Shown here one piece after another: positions 9,335 to 18,274 of a stretch of DNA of 42,964 bases. The translations under genes and the position numbers were made by a program. Under the pieces are notes generated by a model that saw nothing but the letters and a program-made list of their open reading frames with translations, was not told the DNA's origin and made no database searches. The stretch comes from Gemmatimonadota bacterium (GTDB taxonomy: Bacteria; Gemmatimonadota; Gemmatimonadetes; Gemmatimonadales; Gemmatimonadaceae). The DNA lies in assembly GCA_947471365.1 (NCBI GenBank), contig CANIWQ010000008.1, positions 1 to 42,964 of the forward strand, given 5' to 3'. Every line of letters starts with the position of its first letter. Position 1 is the stretch's first letter.

Positions 9335-10497
9335 CAGTTCCGCTCCCGAACAATCGTGCGCGCAGCCCCATCGGCCGCAAGGATGGCATCGCGCGAATCG
9401 CCCGGAATTCCACTGAGGCGCTGCAGCGCTTCATCGATGCACGGAGCAATATCATTGAACGTCATGCGTCCCTCGAGAAAGAGCGCGACCGCCTGTTCGT
9501 TGGCCGCATTGAACACCGCCGGCGCCGCACCACCGGCGCGACCTGCGGCAATACCAAGCTGAAGTGCCGGAAACGCCTCATGCCGCACGGGCTCAAACGT
9601 TAGCGGACTCGCCGCGATCGGATCGAAGCGCGGCACGCCGTCGTCCGCCACGCGGTCGGGATGCGTGAGCGCGTACAAAATCGGCAGCTCCATCGACGGC
9701 ACGCCGAGCTGCGCCACCACACTGCCATCCACGAACTCGACCATCGAATGCACGATGCTCTGCGGATGCACCACCACCTCAATCTGATCGAATGCCACGC
9801 CAAACAAGAAATGCGCCTCAATCACCTCCAACGCTTTGTTCGCGAGCGTGGCGCTATCCACCGTAATCTTGCGGCCCATGGACCACGTCGGATGCTGCAG
9901 CGCATCGACGAGTTGCGCACCGCGAAGGCGTTCGTCCGCCCACGTGCGAAAGGGGCCACCGCTCGCGGTGATAATCAAACGACGAATATCACGGCCGCTG
10001 CGCGCCCCAAGACACTGCAAGATGGCGGAGTGCTCGGAATCCACCGGCACGATCTCGCCACCACCGCGCCGAGCCGCCTCTGCCACTAAATGACCGGCCA
10101 TGACCAACGACTCTTTATTGGCGAGTGCCACGCGTTTGCCCTGCTCAAGCGCCGCAAGGGTGGCATCGAGTCCCGCCGCGCCGACCACGGCGTTGAGCAC
10201 AATGGCGGCGTCCGGATGCGTCGCGGCCCCAACCAGCGCCTCGGCGCCGCGATGCCAGGTCGCCGGGCCATCCGGACCGGACACCAGTCCAACGTAGGCC
10301 GGCTGCCACGCCTTGGCCTGTTCGGCCAATCGATCCGCGTTCGCGTTGGCCGTGAGCGCCACCACGCGATACCGCTCGCGTTGGCGGGCCAACACACGCA
10401 GCGCGGAGACACCGATCGAGCCGGTGGATCCCAGAATCGCGATCCCGCGCGGACCGTGCGTTTCCGTATCGCGCGGCGCGGGCGCCGGTGCGCTCAC
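9334..10497 (-). CDS. dxr: 1-deoxy-D-xylulose 5-phosphate reductoisomerase
   Basis: This enzyme converts DXP to 2-C-methyl-D-erythritol 4-phosphate with NADPH and is the committed step of the non-mevalonate isoprenoid pathway. The 387 residues show the NADPH-binding ILGSTGSIGVSALRVL near residue 21. The metal/substrate motif VPVDSEHSAILQCL is present, as are SGGPFRTW and the Met/Trp flexible loop region HPTWSMGRKITVDSATL. The start is GTG 10497, which overlaps the cdsA stop as GTGA; the preceding charged tail PAPAPRDTETHG is non-conserved. It shares the operon with uppS, which uses the isoprenoid product for cell-wall carrier lipid. Confidence 0.97.
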   Translation of the reverse strand: MSAPAPAPRDTETHGPRGIAILGSTGSIGVSALRVLARQRERYRVVALTANANADRLAEQAKAWQPAYVGLVSGPDGPATWHRGAEALVGAATHPDAAIVLNAVVGAAGLDATLAALEQGKRVALANKESLVMAGHLVAEAARRGGGEIVPVDSEHSAILQCLGARSGRDIRRLIITASGGPFRTWADERLRGAQLVDALQHPTWSMGRKITVDSATLANKALEVIEAHFLFGVAFDQIEVVVHPQSIVHSMVEFVDGSVVAQLGVPSMELPILYALTHPDRVADDGVPRFDPIAASPLTFEPVRHEAFPALQLGIAAGRAGGAAPAVFNAANEQAVALFLEGRMTFNDIAPCIDEALQRLSGIPGDSRDAILAADGAARTIVRERN

Positions 10498-11351
10498 CGC
10501 GGCGCCGGCATCAGCATGAGGCTGAGCAACACGTAGGCCAACGGAAGCGTGAAGAGCATCGAATCCACGCGGTCGAGTACGCCACCGTGCCCAGGAATCA
10601 AATGCGAGCTATCCTTGACCCCGGCTTCGCGCTTGAGCATCGACTCCACGAGATCGCCAATCTGTCCGCCCACGCTCAGGAGCACGCCAAACAGCACGGC
10701 GCGACTCGGCAGGAGCGTCAGTTGTGCAAAGCGCGGCAATGCGTAGCGCGAGAACAGCACACTGATCACCACCGCCACGATCAATCCGCCCACGGCGCCC
10801 GCGACGGTTTTGCCGGGGCTTACCGCTGGCATCAGCTTCCGGACACCCAGCCAGCGTCCGAACACGTAGCCCCCGATATCCGTCCCCCACGTCAGCAACA
10901 ACGGAAAGGCGACTAGTGCGGTGCCCGACGCCGCGTCCACCGCGTAGGGGTGATAGCGGAGCGCGTACGCAAAGCTGAGCATGCCGCCGGTATAGAGCAC
11001 GGCAAAGAGTGTGAGCCCCACGGCTTCGAGGGGTCGCCCCGTTGCGCCGCGACGCCAGAGCGCGACGGTGAGCACTTCGAGCACCACGAGCATCAGCACG
11101 CTCACCGGCGGCGCCCACAGCCCGAGACGCGCCGCATGCACACAGAGCGGCACGAGCGCAGCCAACACCACGCCGTGTTCTTGGAGCGGCCGACTTCCGG
11201 CATCCCGTCCGAGGTGGCCAAACTCAAATGCGGCGAGCGCGGCGGCAACGGCGAGCAGGACCGCAAGTGCGGCGCCGCCAAACCAGACGATTGCCACGGC
11301 ACCGGGGGCCGCGACGAGGGAAAACGCGAGGCGCTTCTGGAACTCGGTCAC
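10494..11351 (-). CDS. cdsA: Phosphatidate cytidylyltransferase
   Basis: This is a membrane enzyme making CDP-diacylglycerol from phosphatidate and CTP. From GTG 11351 it is 285 residues with several membrane helices. The C-terminal signature SPGKTVAGAVGG then DLVESMLKREAGVKDSS and HGGVLDRVDSMLF holds the metal-binding acidic residues. The open frame runs back to 11651, but that part is antisense-like shadow of uppS without family similarity; VTEFQKRLAFSLVAAPGAV is the natural start, 34 nt past the uppS stop. It overlaps dxr by 4 nt. Confidence 0.94.
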   Translation of the reverse strand: MTEFQKRLAFSLVAAPGAVAIVWFGGAALAVLLAVAAALAAFEFGHLGRDAGSRPLQEHGVVLAALVPLCVHAARLGLWAPPVSVLMLVVLEVLTVALWRRGATGRPLEAVGLTLFAVLYTGGMLSFAYALRYHPYAVDAASGTALVAFPLLLTWGTDIGGYVFGRWLGVRKLMPAVSPGKTVAGAVGGLIVAVVISVLFSRYALPRFAQLTLLPSRAVLFGVLLSVGGQIGDLVESMLKREAGVKDSSHLIPGHGGVLDRVDSMLFTLPLAYVLLSLMLMPAPR

Positions 11352-11385
11352 GGAGTGTGGCGCAGGGGAATGAAGGCGCGTGCGC

Positions 11386-12138
11386 TCAGACGGCGACGCG
11401 GCCGAACCGACGATCGCGATTCTGGAAGTCGAGGATCGCTTCGTACAAATCGCGGCGGCCGAAGTCAGGCCAGAGCACCGGCGAGATGTACAACTCGGTA
11501 TAGGCGAGCTGCCAGAGAAGGAAATTCGAAATGCGTTGTTCTCCCGACGTGCGAATGAGCAGGTCGGGATCCGGACAGTCGGCCGTAAACAGCCGACTGG
11601 CAAAGGCGCTCTCGTCGATTTGCGCGGACGATATCTTGCCCGCGACCACATCTTCGGCGAGCAGACGTGCCGCCCGCACGAGCTCGGCGCGCGACCCGTA
11701 CGATATAAACAGATTGAGCCGCAACTTGGTGTTGTGCGCGGTCTGCTTCATGACGCGATCCACCGCGACCGCCGCCGGTGGCGTGAGCCGCTCGAGCTCG
11801 CCGAGCATGCGCACTTGCACGCCCTGCTCATCGAGTTCGTCGGCTTCCTTTTGGATGTACTCCTCAAGGAGCGACATCAGCGCCGACACTTCGCCGGCGG
11901 GGCGTTGCCAGTTTTCCTGCGAAAAGGCGAACAACGACAGCACGTCCACGCCGACTTCAATCGCGCCCTCGACCACTTCGCGCACCGACTTCATCCCGCT
12001 CCGGTGCCCCAGGGGACGCGGCAACATCCGCTCCCGCGCCCAACGGCCGTTTCCATCCATGATGATGGCCACGTGCTTCGGGATCGCGCCGTGCTCGCGA
12101 ATCTGGTCCAGTAGATCGGAGGCGAGAGTGGAGGCCAC
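11386..12138 (-). CDS. uppS: Isoprenyl (undecaprenyl diphosphate) synthase
   Basis: This cis-prenyltransferase makes the C55 lipid carrier for peptidoglycan and other envelope polymers by adding isopentenyl units to farnesyl diphosphate. The 250-residue protein has the family's VAIIMDGNGRWA motif with catalytic Asp near residue 28, GHRSGMKSVREVV, LFAFSQENWQRP, and the C-terminal SGEQRISNFLLWQLAYTE with LWPDF. It begins 2 nt after the frr stop, indicating tight co-translation. Confidence 0.96.
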   Translation of the reverse strand: MASTLASDLLDQIREHGAIPKHVAIIMDGNGRWARERMLPRPLGHRSGMKSVREVVEGAIEVGVDVLSLFAFSQENWQRPAGEVSALMSLLEEYIQKEADELDEQGVQVRMLGELERLTPPAAVAVDRVMKQTAHNTKLRLNLFISYGSRAELVRAARLLAEDVVAGKISSAQIDESAFASRLFTADCPDPDLLIRTSGEQRISNFLLWQLAYTELYISPVLWPDFGRRDLYEAILDFQNRDRRFGRVAV

Positions 12139-12140
12139 GG

Positions 12141-12695
12141 TCAGACTTCCATTAACTCAGCTTCCTTGGACTTCATCAGCGCGTCGATCTTGGCAATGTA
12201 TTCGTCATGCGTTTTCTGCAGCTCCTTCTCGGCGTGCTTCACATCGTCCTCGCTCACGCCGTCGAGCTTCTTGAGGGTATCGCGCGCATGCGTGCGCGCA
12301 TGGCGCACCGCAATCCGGCCGTCCTCAGAGTACTTATGCACGGTCTTCACGAGATCTTTGCGACGCTGCTCGTTCATGGACGGCAACGGCACGCGAATCA
12401 CGCCGCCCTGAATCGCCGGATCGAGGCCGAGGTCCGATTCGCGAATGGCCTTTTCCACGGCCTTGAGTTGCGTTTTATCGAAGGGCGTGACGAGGAGCAC
12501 ACGCGGTTCCGGCGCGGAGACGTTGGCCACCTGGTTCATCGCCAGGAACGAGCCGTACATCTCCACCTTCACCACGTCGAGCATCGTCGGCGACGCCTTG
12601 CCTGAGCGCACCGTCTGAAACTCGCGCTTCGTGGCTTCGACGCCCTTCTCCATACCGGCTTTGCAGTCTTTCAGGATATTCGGAATGCTGGTCAT
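12141..12695 (-). CDS. frr: Ribosome recycling factor
   Basis: With EF-G this factor splits post-termination ribosomes. It is 184 residues, the usual length of about 185. Recognisable blocks are [20 protein letters not shown] near the N-terminus, the [20 protein letters not shown] segment, and [20 protein letters not shown] near the hinge. Its ATG overlaps the pyrH stop as ATGA (12692-12695). Confidence 0.98.
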   Translation of the reverse strand: MTSIPNILKDCKAGMEKGVEATKREFQTVRSGKASPTMLDVVKVEMYGSFLAMNQVANVSAPEPRVLLVTPFDKTQLKAVEKAIRESDLGLDPAIQGGVIRVPLPSMNEQRRKDLVKTVHKYSEDGRIAVRHARTHARDTLKKLDGVSEDDVKHAEKELQKTHDEYIAKIDALMKSKEAELMEV

Positions 12696-13417
12696 GAGAC
12701 GAGGGTCCCCACCCGTTCGCCCCGGATCGCCTGGAGCACGGCGCCGGGTTCGTTGATGTTCAACACGATCAACGGCATTTTGTTTTCCTTACAGAGCGTG
12801 ATCGCCGTCTGGTCCATCACGCCGAGTTCGCCGTGCATCACTTCTTTGTAGCTGATGTTGGCGTATTTCACCGCATCCGGGTTCGTCTTGGGATCCGAGT
12901 CGTATACGCCGTCGACGCTCGTCGCCTTGATGATCACATCGGCCTTCATCTGAATCGCGCGCAGCACCGCCGCCGTGTCGGTGCTGAAATACGGATTCCC
13001 GGTTCCGGCGGCAAAGATCACCGCGCGTCCCTTCTCCAAATGCCGCATGGCGCGCCGACGGATATACGGTTCGGCGAGCTCTTCCATCCGGATCGCCGTC
13101 ATCACGCGGGTGTCGAGCCCCTCACGCTCCAGGATGTCCTGAAACGCTAGCGCGTTGATGATGGTGCCCAGCATCCCCATGTAGTCCGCGCTGACGCGAT
13201 CCATCCCCATTTTGGAAATCTGCGATCCACGGACGATGTTGCCGCCGCCGATCACCATGCCAATCTGAGCGCCGAGGCTCGTGGCTTCCTTGATTTCCTT
13301 GGCGTACTTGGTAATCACCGCAAAGTCGAACCCCGAGCCCTGCCCTCCAGCGAGCGCTTCGCCGGAGAGCTTCAGGAGCACGCGCGGATACTTCAGCGCC
13401 TTCGGCGTCCGGGGCAC
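12692..13417 (-). CDS. pyrH: Uridylate kinase
   Basis: This bacterial UMP kinase of the amino-acid-kinase fold makes UDP for RNA, DNA and cell-wall sugar nucleotides. From GTG 13417 ([21 protein letters not shown]) it is 241 residues, normal for the family. The phosphate-binding KLSGEAL, the glycine-rich [25 protein letters not shown] and [16 protein letters not shown] are all present. The frame continues to 13516, but that part overlaps tsf. GTG 13417 lies 7 nt after the tsf stop, with GAGGG about 12 nt upstream. The order tsf-pyrH-frr is nearly universal. Confidence 0.96.
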   Translation of the reverse strand: MPRTPKALKYPRVLLKLSGEALAGGQGSGFDFAVITKYAKEIKEATSLGAQIGMVIGGGNIVRGSQISKMGMDRVSADYMGMLGTIINALAFQDILEREGLDTRVMTAIRMEELAEPYIRRRAMRHLEKGRAVIFAAGTGNPYFSTDTAAVLRAIQMKADVIIKATSVDGVYDSDPKTNPDAVKYANISYKEVMHGELGVMDQTAITLCKENKMPLIVLNINEPGAVLQAIRGERVGTLVS

Positions 13418-13424
13418 GGTGCGC

Positions 13425-14300
13425 TCAGCCCTCGCCCATCTGGAAACGCACGAAGCGCTTGAGTTCGGCGCCGGCGGTTTCCTGGACGAGCTGACCGATG
13501 GTCTTGCTGTCATCACGAACCCACGGCTGCTGCACCAACGTCACTTCGGCGTAGAACTTATCGATACGGCCGCTCACCATCTTTTCCACGATGTTGTCGG
13601 GTTTGCCGCTCGCCTTGGCCTGCTCCACGAAGATCGCCTTCTCGCGCTCGACCAGTTCGGCCGGCACGTCCGTCTTCTGCACCGCAATCGCGACGGTCGG
13701 CACGCCGGCGGCCACATGCTCGGCCACCGTGCCACCGAGCGCCTTGGCCGCCTCACCGCTGGCGCCCTGCACGTCCACCAGCACGGCCACCTTGCCGTTG
13801 TGGTGGCGATACACGCCAATCGTGCCGGAGGTGGCATACCGCGCGACGCGACGCAGTTGCACGTTCTCGCCAGTCTTGGCCGCCGCGGCCTTGACGACTT
13901 CGCCCAGCGTCAGCGCCTTGTCGTGATGCCAGTGCTTGTTCAGCAGCGCATGGTCGGTGCCCAGCTCCGCCACGCCGTCGAGCGACGTGTCCTCCGCGAT
14001 ATGGCGCGCGACCATCGTGGCCAGCGCCACGAACTCGTCGTTGCGGGAGACGAAATCGGTTTCGGAGTTGAGTTCAATCATCACGGCGAGGGTCGCGTCA
14101 TCCGACACCCACGTAATGATCTGCCCTTCGCTGGCCGCACGCCCGGCGCGCTTCTCCGCCTTGGCAATGCCCTTGGTACGCAACTGGTCGACGGCCTTTT
14201 CGATGTCGCCGCCCGTTTCTTCGAGGGCCTTCTTGCAGTCGCCGATGCCGGCGCCCGTGCGGGCGCGCAGTGCGGCGACATCCTTTGCAGTGATGCTCAT
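13425..14300 (-). CDS. tsf: Elongation factor Ts
   Basis: This is the nucleotide exchange factor for EF-Tu. It starts [20 protein letters not shown], whose UBA-like N-terminal domain includes [21 protein letters not shown]. The core motif [33 protein letters not shown] is intact. Length 291 residues. I chose ATG 14300 over the in-frame GTG 14312 because it matches the family start; AGGTG lies upstream. It is downstream of rpsB, as usual. Confidence 0.97.
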   Translation of the reverse strand: MSITAKDVAALRARTGAGIGDCKKALEETGGDIEKAVDQLRTKGIAKAEKRAGRAASEGQIITWVSDDATLAVMIELNSETDFVSRNDEFVALATMVARHIAEDTSLDGVAELGTDHALLNKHWHHDKALTLGEVVKAAAAKTGENVQLRRVARYATSGTIGVYRHHNGKVAVLVDVQGASGEAAKALGGTVAEHVAAGVPTVAIAVQKTDVPAELVEREKAIFVEQAKASGKPDNIVEKMVSGRIDKFYAEVTLVQQPWVRDDSKTIGQLVQETAGAELKRFVRFQMGEG

Positions 14301-14332
14301 GATCAATGACACCTGGTATGCTGGGTGTCGAA

Positions 14333-14366
14333 TCGCCGCCGGCGCAACAACGGACGCCGGCGGCGA
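14333..14366 (-). other. 12-bp perfect hairpin between rpsB and tsf
   Basis: The arms TCGCCGCCGGCG (14333-14344) and CGCCGGCGGCGA (14355-14366) are exactly complementary, with a 10-nt loop. There is no T-run on either side, so it is not a standard terminator. It could be an RNA-stability element or a pause that tunes tsf expression relative to rpsB; this role is inferred. Confidence 0.6.
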
Positions 14367-14413
14367 GAAGAAAGTTACTGCTATCCCAACTGCGGCACTA
14401 TGCCGCTTGGGGG

Positions 14414-15358
14414 TTACTCGGCCGTTGCGACCGGACCCGCCGGGGCGCCTGCCGGAGCAGCTGCCGGAGCGCCGTCCTGGGCGCCGTCCTGGGCACCTTC
14501 CGGAGCTCCCGGGGCGCCGTCCTTCAGGCGCGCTGCAATCGCTTCTGGCTTGGCGTGACGACGACGCGGGCGACGCTTCTTGCCGTCACGGTCGTTGCCA
14601 GCCGGTTCCGCACCGCGGTCGGAGGAGTACGTGTAGCTCTCGCCGTCCTCGGACTCTTCGCGCAGCGCCGGCGCTTCGCGACGTGCGTCGTTGATCGTCT
14701 CGGCCAGGGCGCCCGTGATCAGCTCCACGGAGCGAATGGCGTCATCGTTGCCGGCGATCGGCACCGTGATGAGGTCCGGATCGGAGTTCGTGTCGCAGAT
14801 CGCGACGAGCGGGATGCCAAGCTTGTTGGCCTCGTCCACCGCGATGCGCTCCTTCTTGGCGTCGACGATAAAGATCAGGCCCGGCAGACGCGACATCGGC
14901 TTGATGCCCGACAAGTTCTTGCTGAGCTTGTCGCGCAAGCGCATCAGCATCAGCTGTTCTTTCTTGGTGTAGTTCTCAAAGTCACCGCCCGACTCGCTGC
15001 CGGCTTCGAGATCCTTGAGCTTCTTGATCTGCTTCTTGATGGTTGCGAAGTTCGTGAGCAAGCCGCCAAGCCAGCGCTCGGTGACGTACATCGCGCCGCA
15101 CTTCTCGGCTTCCGCCTTGACGAGTTCGGCGAGCTGCTGCTTGGTGCACACGAAGAGCACGCTTTCACCGCGCAGGACGACTTCGCGCACGAGCTTCTGT
15201 GCGAGTTCAATCTGACGCAGCGTCTTCTGCAGATCGATGATGTGAATCCCGTTGCGCTCCGCAAAGATGAACCGACGCATCTTCGGGTTCCAACGACGGG
15301 TTTGGTGGCCGAAGTGTACGCCGGCCTTGAGGAGTTCGTCGAGCGTGGGCTGAGCCAT
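14414..15358 (-). CDS. rpsB: 30S ribosomal protein S2 with C-terminal extension
   Basis: The first ~230 residues are ordinary S2: MAQPTLDELLKAGVHFGHQT, RRWNPKMRRFIFAERNGIHIIDLQKT, ERWLGGLLTNFATI, and PGLIFIVDAKKERIAVDEAN through VPIAGNDDAIRSVELI. After this come roughly 80 extra residues: an acidic stretch (REESEDGESYTYSS), a basic patch (KKRRPRRRHAKPEAIAARL), then Gly/Ala/Pro-rich near-repeats of GAQDGA and GAPAG type. Total 314 residues against about 240-260 in most bacteria. It is followed by tsf after an intergenic hairpin. Confidence 0.96.
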   Translation of the reverse strand: MAQPTLDELLKAGVHFGHQTRRWNPKMRRFIFAERNGIHIIDLQKTLRQIELAQKLVREVVLRGESVLFVCTKQQLAELVKAEAEKCGAMYVTERWLGGLLTNFATIKKQIKKLKDLEAGSESGGDFENYTKKEQLMLMRLRDKLSKNLSGIKPMSRLPGLIFIVDAKKERIAVDEANKLGIPLVAICDTNSDPDLITVPIAGNDDAIRSVELITGALAETINDARREAPALREESEDGESYTYSSDRGAEPAGNDRDGKKRRPRRRHAKPEAIAARLKDGAPGAPEGAQDGAQDGAPAAAPAGAPAGPVATAE

Positions 15359-15485
15359 GATGCGATACCTGATTGGTTGGTGACGTCGGCGGAAGTCATC
15401 GCGGTTGTCGACCGCCCCAAGGGCGGCACCCGACGTCCGCTCATCCCGCCTGAGGGATGAAGAACACGTACACGAGCAACAGCGG

Positions 15486-15545
15486 TACCGCGCCGCGACG
15501 TCGCGGCGAAAGCAGGGATTCCTGCTCTCGCCGCGCGGCGCGGTA
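15486..15545 (-). other. Large imperfect hairpin between rpsI and rpsB
   Basis: The outer arms TACCGCGCCGCG (15486-15497) and CGCGGCGCGGTA (15534-15545) are complementary. An inner pair, CGCGGCGAAAGCAGG (15502-15516) and CCTGCTCTCGCCGCG (15521-15535), matches with one mismatch. It begins 6 nt past the rpsI stop. No T-run follows on the minus strand, so a Rho-independent terminator is doubtful; attenuation, processing or an S2-related leader structure is possible. Confidence 0.6.
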
Positions 15546-15550
15546 TTCGA

Positions 15551-15940
15551 CTAGCGCTTGCTGAACTGGAAGCGCTTACGGGCTTTCGGACGGCCCGGCT
15601 TTTTCCGTTCGACCGCACGCGCATCGCGCGTGAGGAGGCCGAGGTCGCGCAGTTTGCGGCGGTGATTCTCGTCAATCTTGACGAGGGCACGGGCAACGGC
15701 GAGGCGCAACGCGCCGGCCTGACCCGTGGATCCGCCGCCATTGAGATTCGCTTTCACGTCGTAGGTGCCGAGCGTGTCGGTCGCCGTAAACGGCTGCTGA
15801 ATCGCGGACACGAGCGCCGGACGCGGGAAATAGTCACCGAGCGTACGCCCGTTGACTTCCCACTTGCCGGAACCCGGCTGCAGATAGACGCGGCAGACCG
15901 CTTCTTTGCGGCGGCCGACGGTGTGTGTAATGTCGGCCAT
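15551..15940 (-). CDS. rpsI: 30S ribosomal protein S9
   Basis: The C-terminal tail of this small-subunit head protein reaches P-site tRNA. It is 129 residues with THTVGRRKEAVCRVYLQPG, the central NGGGSTGQAGALRLAVARAL motif, DLGLLTRDARAVERKKPGR, and the conserved C-terminal end KARKRFQFSKR. Its ATG directly abuts the rplM TAA. The rplM-rpsI pair is conserved in bacteria. Confidence 0.98.
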   Translation of the reverse strand: MADITHTVGRRKEAVCRVYLQPGSGKWEVNGRTLGDYFPRPALVSAIQQPFTATDTLGTYDVKANLNGGGSTGQAGALRLAVARALVKIDENHRRKLRDLGLLTRDARAVERKKPGRPKARKRFQFSKR

Positions 15941-16390
15941 TTACTTCGCCTCCGCCTTCTTGAAAGTGAGCACGGTGGGACGCTGGGCGATGTGCGGGTG
16001 CTCGGCACCCGGGTAGACGCGCAGCTTGATCCGCAGCTTCTGCCGACCCAGTGCGTTCTTGGGGAGCATCCCGTGCACGGCCTTCTCAATGATGCGTTCG
16101 GGGTGCTTCGCCAACATCGTCGCGAACGGCGTCTGCTTGTCGTGCCCCATGTAGCCGGAGTGCGAGAAGTACGTCTTCTGTTCGGACTTGCGGCCCGTCA
16201 CCTTCACCTTCGAGGCGTTGATGACAATGACGTTGTCGCCCGTATCCATGTGCGGCGTGAACGTCGGCTTGTGCTTACCACGGATGATCTTGGCGATTTC
16301 AGTTGCAAGGCGACCGAGCACCATGCCATCCGCATCGACAACGAACCACTTGTGTTCAATGTCGGAGGGTCGAGCGGTGTACGTGGACAT
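15941..16390 (-). CDS. rplM: 50S ribosomal protein L13
   Basis: This early-assembly large-subunit protein is 149 residues from ATG 16390. It has [40 protein letters not shown], the [16 protein letters not shown] block, and [13 protein letters not shown] with [11 protein letters not shown]. In-frame codons continue upstream to 16483 but do not resemble L13 and would start inside the promoter. The leader is about 86 nt from the predicted start site, long enough for regulation. It is the first gene of the ribosomal/envelope block. Confidence 0.97.
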   Translation of the reverse strand: MSTYTARPSDIEHKWFVVDADGMVLGRLATEIAKIIRGKHKPTFTPHMDTGDNVIVINASKVKVTGRKSEQKTYFSHSGYMGHDKQTPFATMLAKHPERIIEKAVHGMLPKNALGRQKLRIKLRVYPGAEHPHIAQRPTVLTFKKAEAK

Positions 16391-16482
16391 CTCAAAGTGA
16401 ACTAAAGGGGTACCGCGCCTCACCGGTGCAGGTTGCAACCCGGGTTTTGGCCGCCACGATGGGCGTTTTGGGACAGACTCCA

Positions 16483-16512
16483 AAGATAGGCAAGGACTTA
16501 CGGGCTGTCAAC
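16483..16512 (-). promoter_or_regulatory. Near-consensus promoter for rplM-rpsI operon
   Basis: On the minus strand, TTGACA (16512-16507) is a perfect -35 box. TATCTT (16488-16483) is a good -10 box at 18 bp spacing. It lies between the biotin-carrier gene (ends 16548) and the rplM start, exactly where a housekeeping promoter is expected. I saw no obvious terminator before it, so the carboxylase operon may read through. Confidence 0.75.
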
Positions 16513-16547
16513 GCGCCGAGGATGGCGCCGGAGAGCCCTCCCAGAGG

Positions 16548-17048
16548 CTACTCGAACTCCACCAACAGGGCGCCCTTCTCCACCGCCGTCCCGGGAGCCA
16601 CGAGGATGGCTTTGACCCGCCCAGCGGCAGGCGCCCGAAGCTCGTTTTCCATCTTCATGGCCTCCATGGCGATCACCGGCTGGCCGGCCTCGACGAGCTC
16701 TCCAACCGCCACAAAGGCGCGCACCACGAGCCCAGGCATCGGCGCCCGCAGCGGCTGCGGCCCAGTTGGGGCGGCGGCCACGGTCAGGTCGCGGATCGCG
16801 CGGGTGCGCTCGTCGAGCGCCTCCACGGCAAAGCGACGGCCATCAAGCGAGAGCAGATAGCGTCCACGGGCGCCGTCGCGGCGGGCCATCACGCGATGCA
16901 TTTCGCCGTCGAGGTCCACGAGCCGCACGGGGGTGCCCGGCACCTCGGTCAGGCGTGCCTGCTGCGCGGGGCCGCCGTTGACCCGGGCTTGGTCGCCCTC
17001 GAGCTCCACTTCCACGCGGTGGCCGTCCACCTCGACGATGTACTTCAC
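16548..17048 (-). CDS. Biotin carboxyl carrier subunit of an acyl-CoA carboxylase
   Basis: This small 166-residue protein has a C-terminal biotinyl domain: APMPGLVVRAFVAVGELVEAG then the biotin-attachment motif EAMKMEN (Lys is the target), ending ILVAPGTAVEKGALLVEFE. The N-terminal half (VDGHRVEVELEGDQARV, DGEMHRVMARRDG) resembles the BT/linker part found in alpha chains of propionyl- or methylcrotonyl-CoA carboxylases, here as a separate protein. GTG 17048 overlaps the methyltransferase stop by 4 nt. It should work with the biotin carboxylase (18271-19806) and carboxyltransferase (19866-21416) encoded just upstream. The acyl-CoA substrate is not known. Confidence 0.92.
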   Translation of the reverse strand: MKYIVEVDGHRVEVELEGDQARVNGGPAQQARLTEVPGTPVRLVDLDGEMHRVMARRDGARGRYLLSLDGRRFAVEALDERTRAIRDLTVAAAPTGPQPLRAPMPGLVVRAFVAVGELVEAGQPVIAMEAMKMENELRAPAAGRVKAILVAPGTAVEKGALLVEFE

Positions 17049-18274
17049 GCGTCACGCTCCAAGACGAGCTCGCACACGGTTTCGACGTGCGCGGTCTGGG
17101 GAAACATGTCGAACGCGGTCAGTGCGGTCACCCGGTACGACGGCAGGCGCGAGACATCCCGCGCGAGTGTCGCGGGATCGCAACTGACGTACAGAATGGC
17201 GTGCGGCCGCGCCGCTTCCAGTGCCGCGGTCACCTGCGCATCCACACCCGCGCGTGGCGGATTGAGTAGCACCACATCCGCGGGCAGCGCGCGCCCAATG
17301 AGCTCTTCAACTCGCGCAACCACCGCGCGCGATCCGGGCGCGAGTCGCGTCGCACAGTAGGCCACCGCCTCTTCATCCATTTCAATTGCCGTCACCTGCA
17401 CCCCCTCGTGCGACATCGTCGCCGCCACATCACCGGACCCCGCATACGCATCCACCAGAGTGCGCGGCGCGTGGGCGCGAATGCGTTCGATGACGAACGA
17501 CCCGAGGAGATCGCCGACCTCGGGATTCACCTGATTGAACGAGGCATCAGGTTCCGCGTGCGATCGCCGATCGTGCACCAGCCGTCGATCGGCGCCGAAC
17601 GGCACCCACCAGATGGCTTCGAAGGTCGGCACCGCCGCCGCGAACCGTTCGTGTGAGCGCCACTCGTGCCCGCCTTCGAGCACCAGCACAACGCCCGTGC
17701 GACTGAGCCGAAGCGTGGCCCGCAGATTCGGCACCGCCGGCAACAATGCCGCGGCCGCCATCACTTCACGCAGGGCGACGAGCAGACGCGGATCCGCAAT
17801 GCGGCAGTCGGTGAGCGCAAAGACGCGGTCCATGTCGTCCCAGGCATGAAATCCCGCGCGAATCCCGACCGCATCTCGGCGAATGGCCACCGACACACTG
17901 CGGCGGTATTCCCACGCTTTTGTGCCGTGCCGCATCTCCGGCAGTTCCACCTCGCGCTTGGCAATACGGCGCATGGCGTCGCGCACTATCTGCTGCTTGG
18001 CCTCACGCTGCGCGCCAATTTCGAGATGCTGCAGCTGACAGCCGCCGCATCGGTCGCCGTCATAGTGATCGCACGCGGGCCGCACGCGGGATGCGCCGGG
18101 ACGCCCAATGAGTTCGACCACGCCGCGAGCCAGCCGTCCCTTCTTTTCGATGTGCACCAGCACCACGTCACCGGGCGCCGTGCGCGGCACGAACACCACT
18201 AGCCCATTGTGGCGCGCAACGCCGTCGCCGCCCGAGGCGATCGACTCGATCTCAACCGTGCAGAGTTCGCTCAC
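17045..18274 (-). CDS. Class I SAM-dependent RNA (uracil-5-) methyltransferase, RlmD/TrmA family
   Basis: It probably methylates C5 of a uridine in 23S rRNA or tRNA. From GTG 18274 the 409-residue protein begins with a TRAM-like beta-barrel (ELCTVEIESIASGGDGVARH, FVPRTAPGDVVLVHIEKK). Cysteines in CDHYDGDRCGGCQLQHL plus a later one (ALTDCRIAD) could hold a 4Fe-4S cluster as in RlmD. The SAM motif is VDAYAGSGDVAATM, NPPRAGVD is the substrate motif, and the catalytic Cys sits in LYVSCDPATLARD. The frame extends to 18313, but GTG 18274 overlaps the accC stop as GTGA. It lies between biotin carboxylase and biotin carrier genes, an odd context for an RNA modifier. Confidence 0.9.
   Translation of the reverse strand: MSELCTVEIESIASGGDGVARHNGLVVFVPRTAPGDVVLVHIEKKGRLARGVVELIGRPGASRVRPACDHYDGDRCGGCQLQHLEIGAQREAKQQIVRDAMRRIAKREVELPEMRHGTKAWEYRRSVSVAIRRDAVGIRAGFHAWDDMDRVFALTDCRIADPRLLVALREVMAAAALLPAVPNLRATLRLSRTGVVLVLEGGHEWRSHERFAAAVPTFEAIWWVPFGADRRLVHDRRSHAEPDASFNQVNPEVGDLLGSFVIERIRAHAPRTLVDAYAGSGDVAATMSHEGVQVTAIEMDEEAVAYCATRLAPGSRAVVARVEELIGRALPADVVLLNPPRAGVDAQVTAALEAARPHAILYVSCDPATLARDVSRLPSYRVTALTAFDMFPQTAHVETVCELVLERDA

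Noticed and set aside
11352-11651. Extended N-terminus of cdsA
   Set aside because: The extra 100 codons overlap uppS and are Ser/Arg-rich shadow sequence, while homology begins at GTG 11351.
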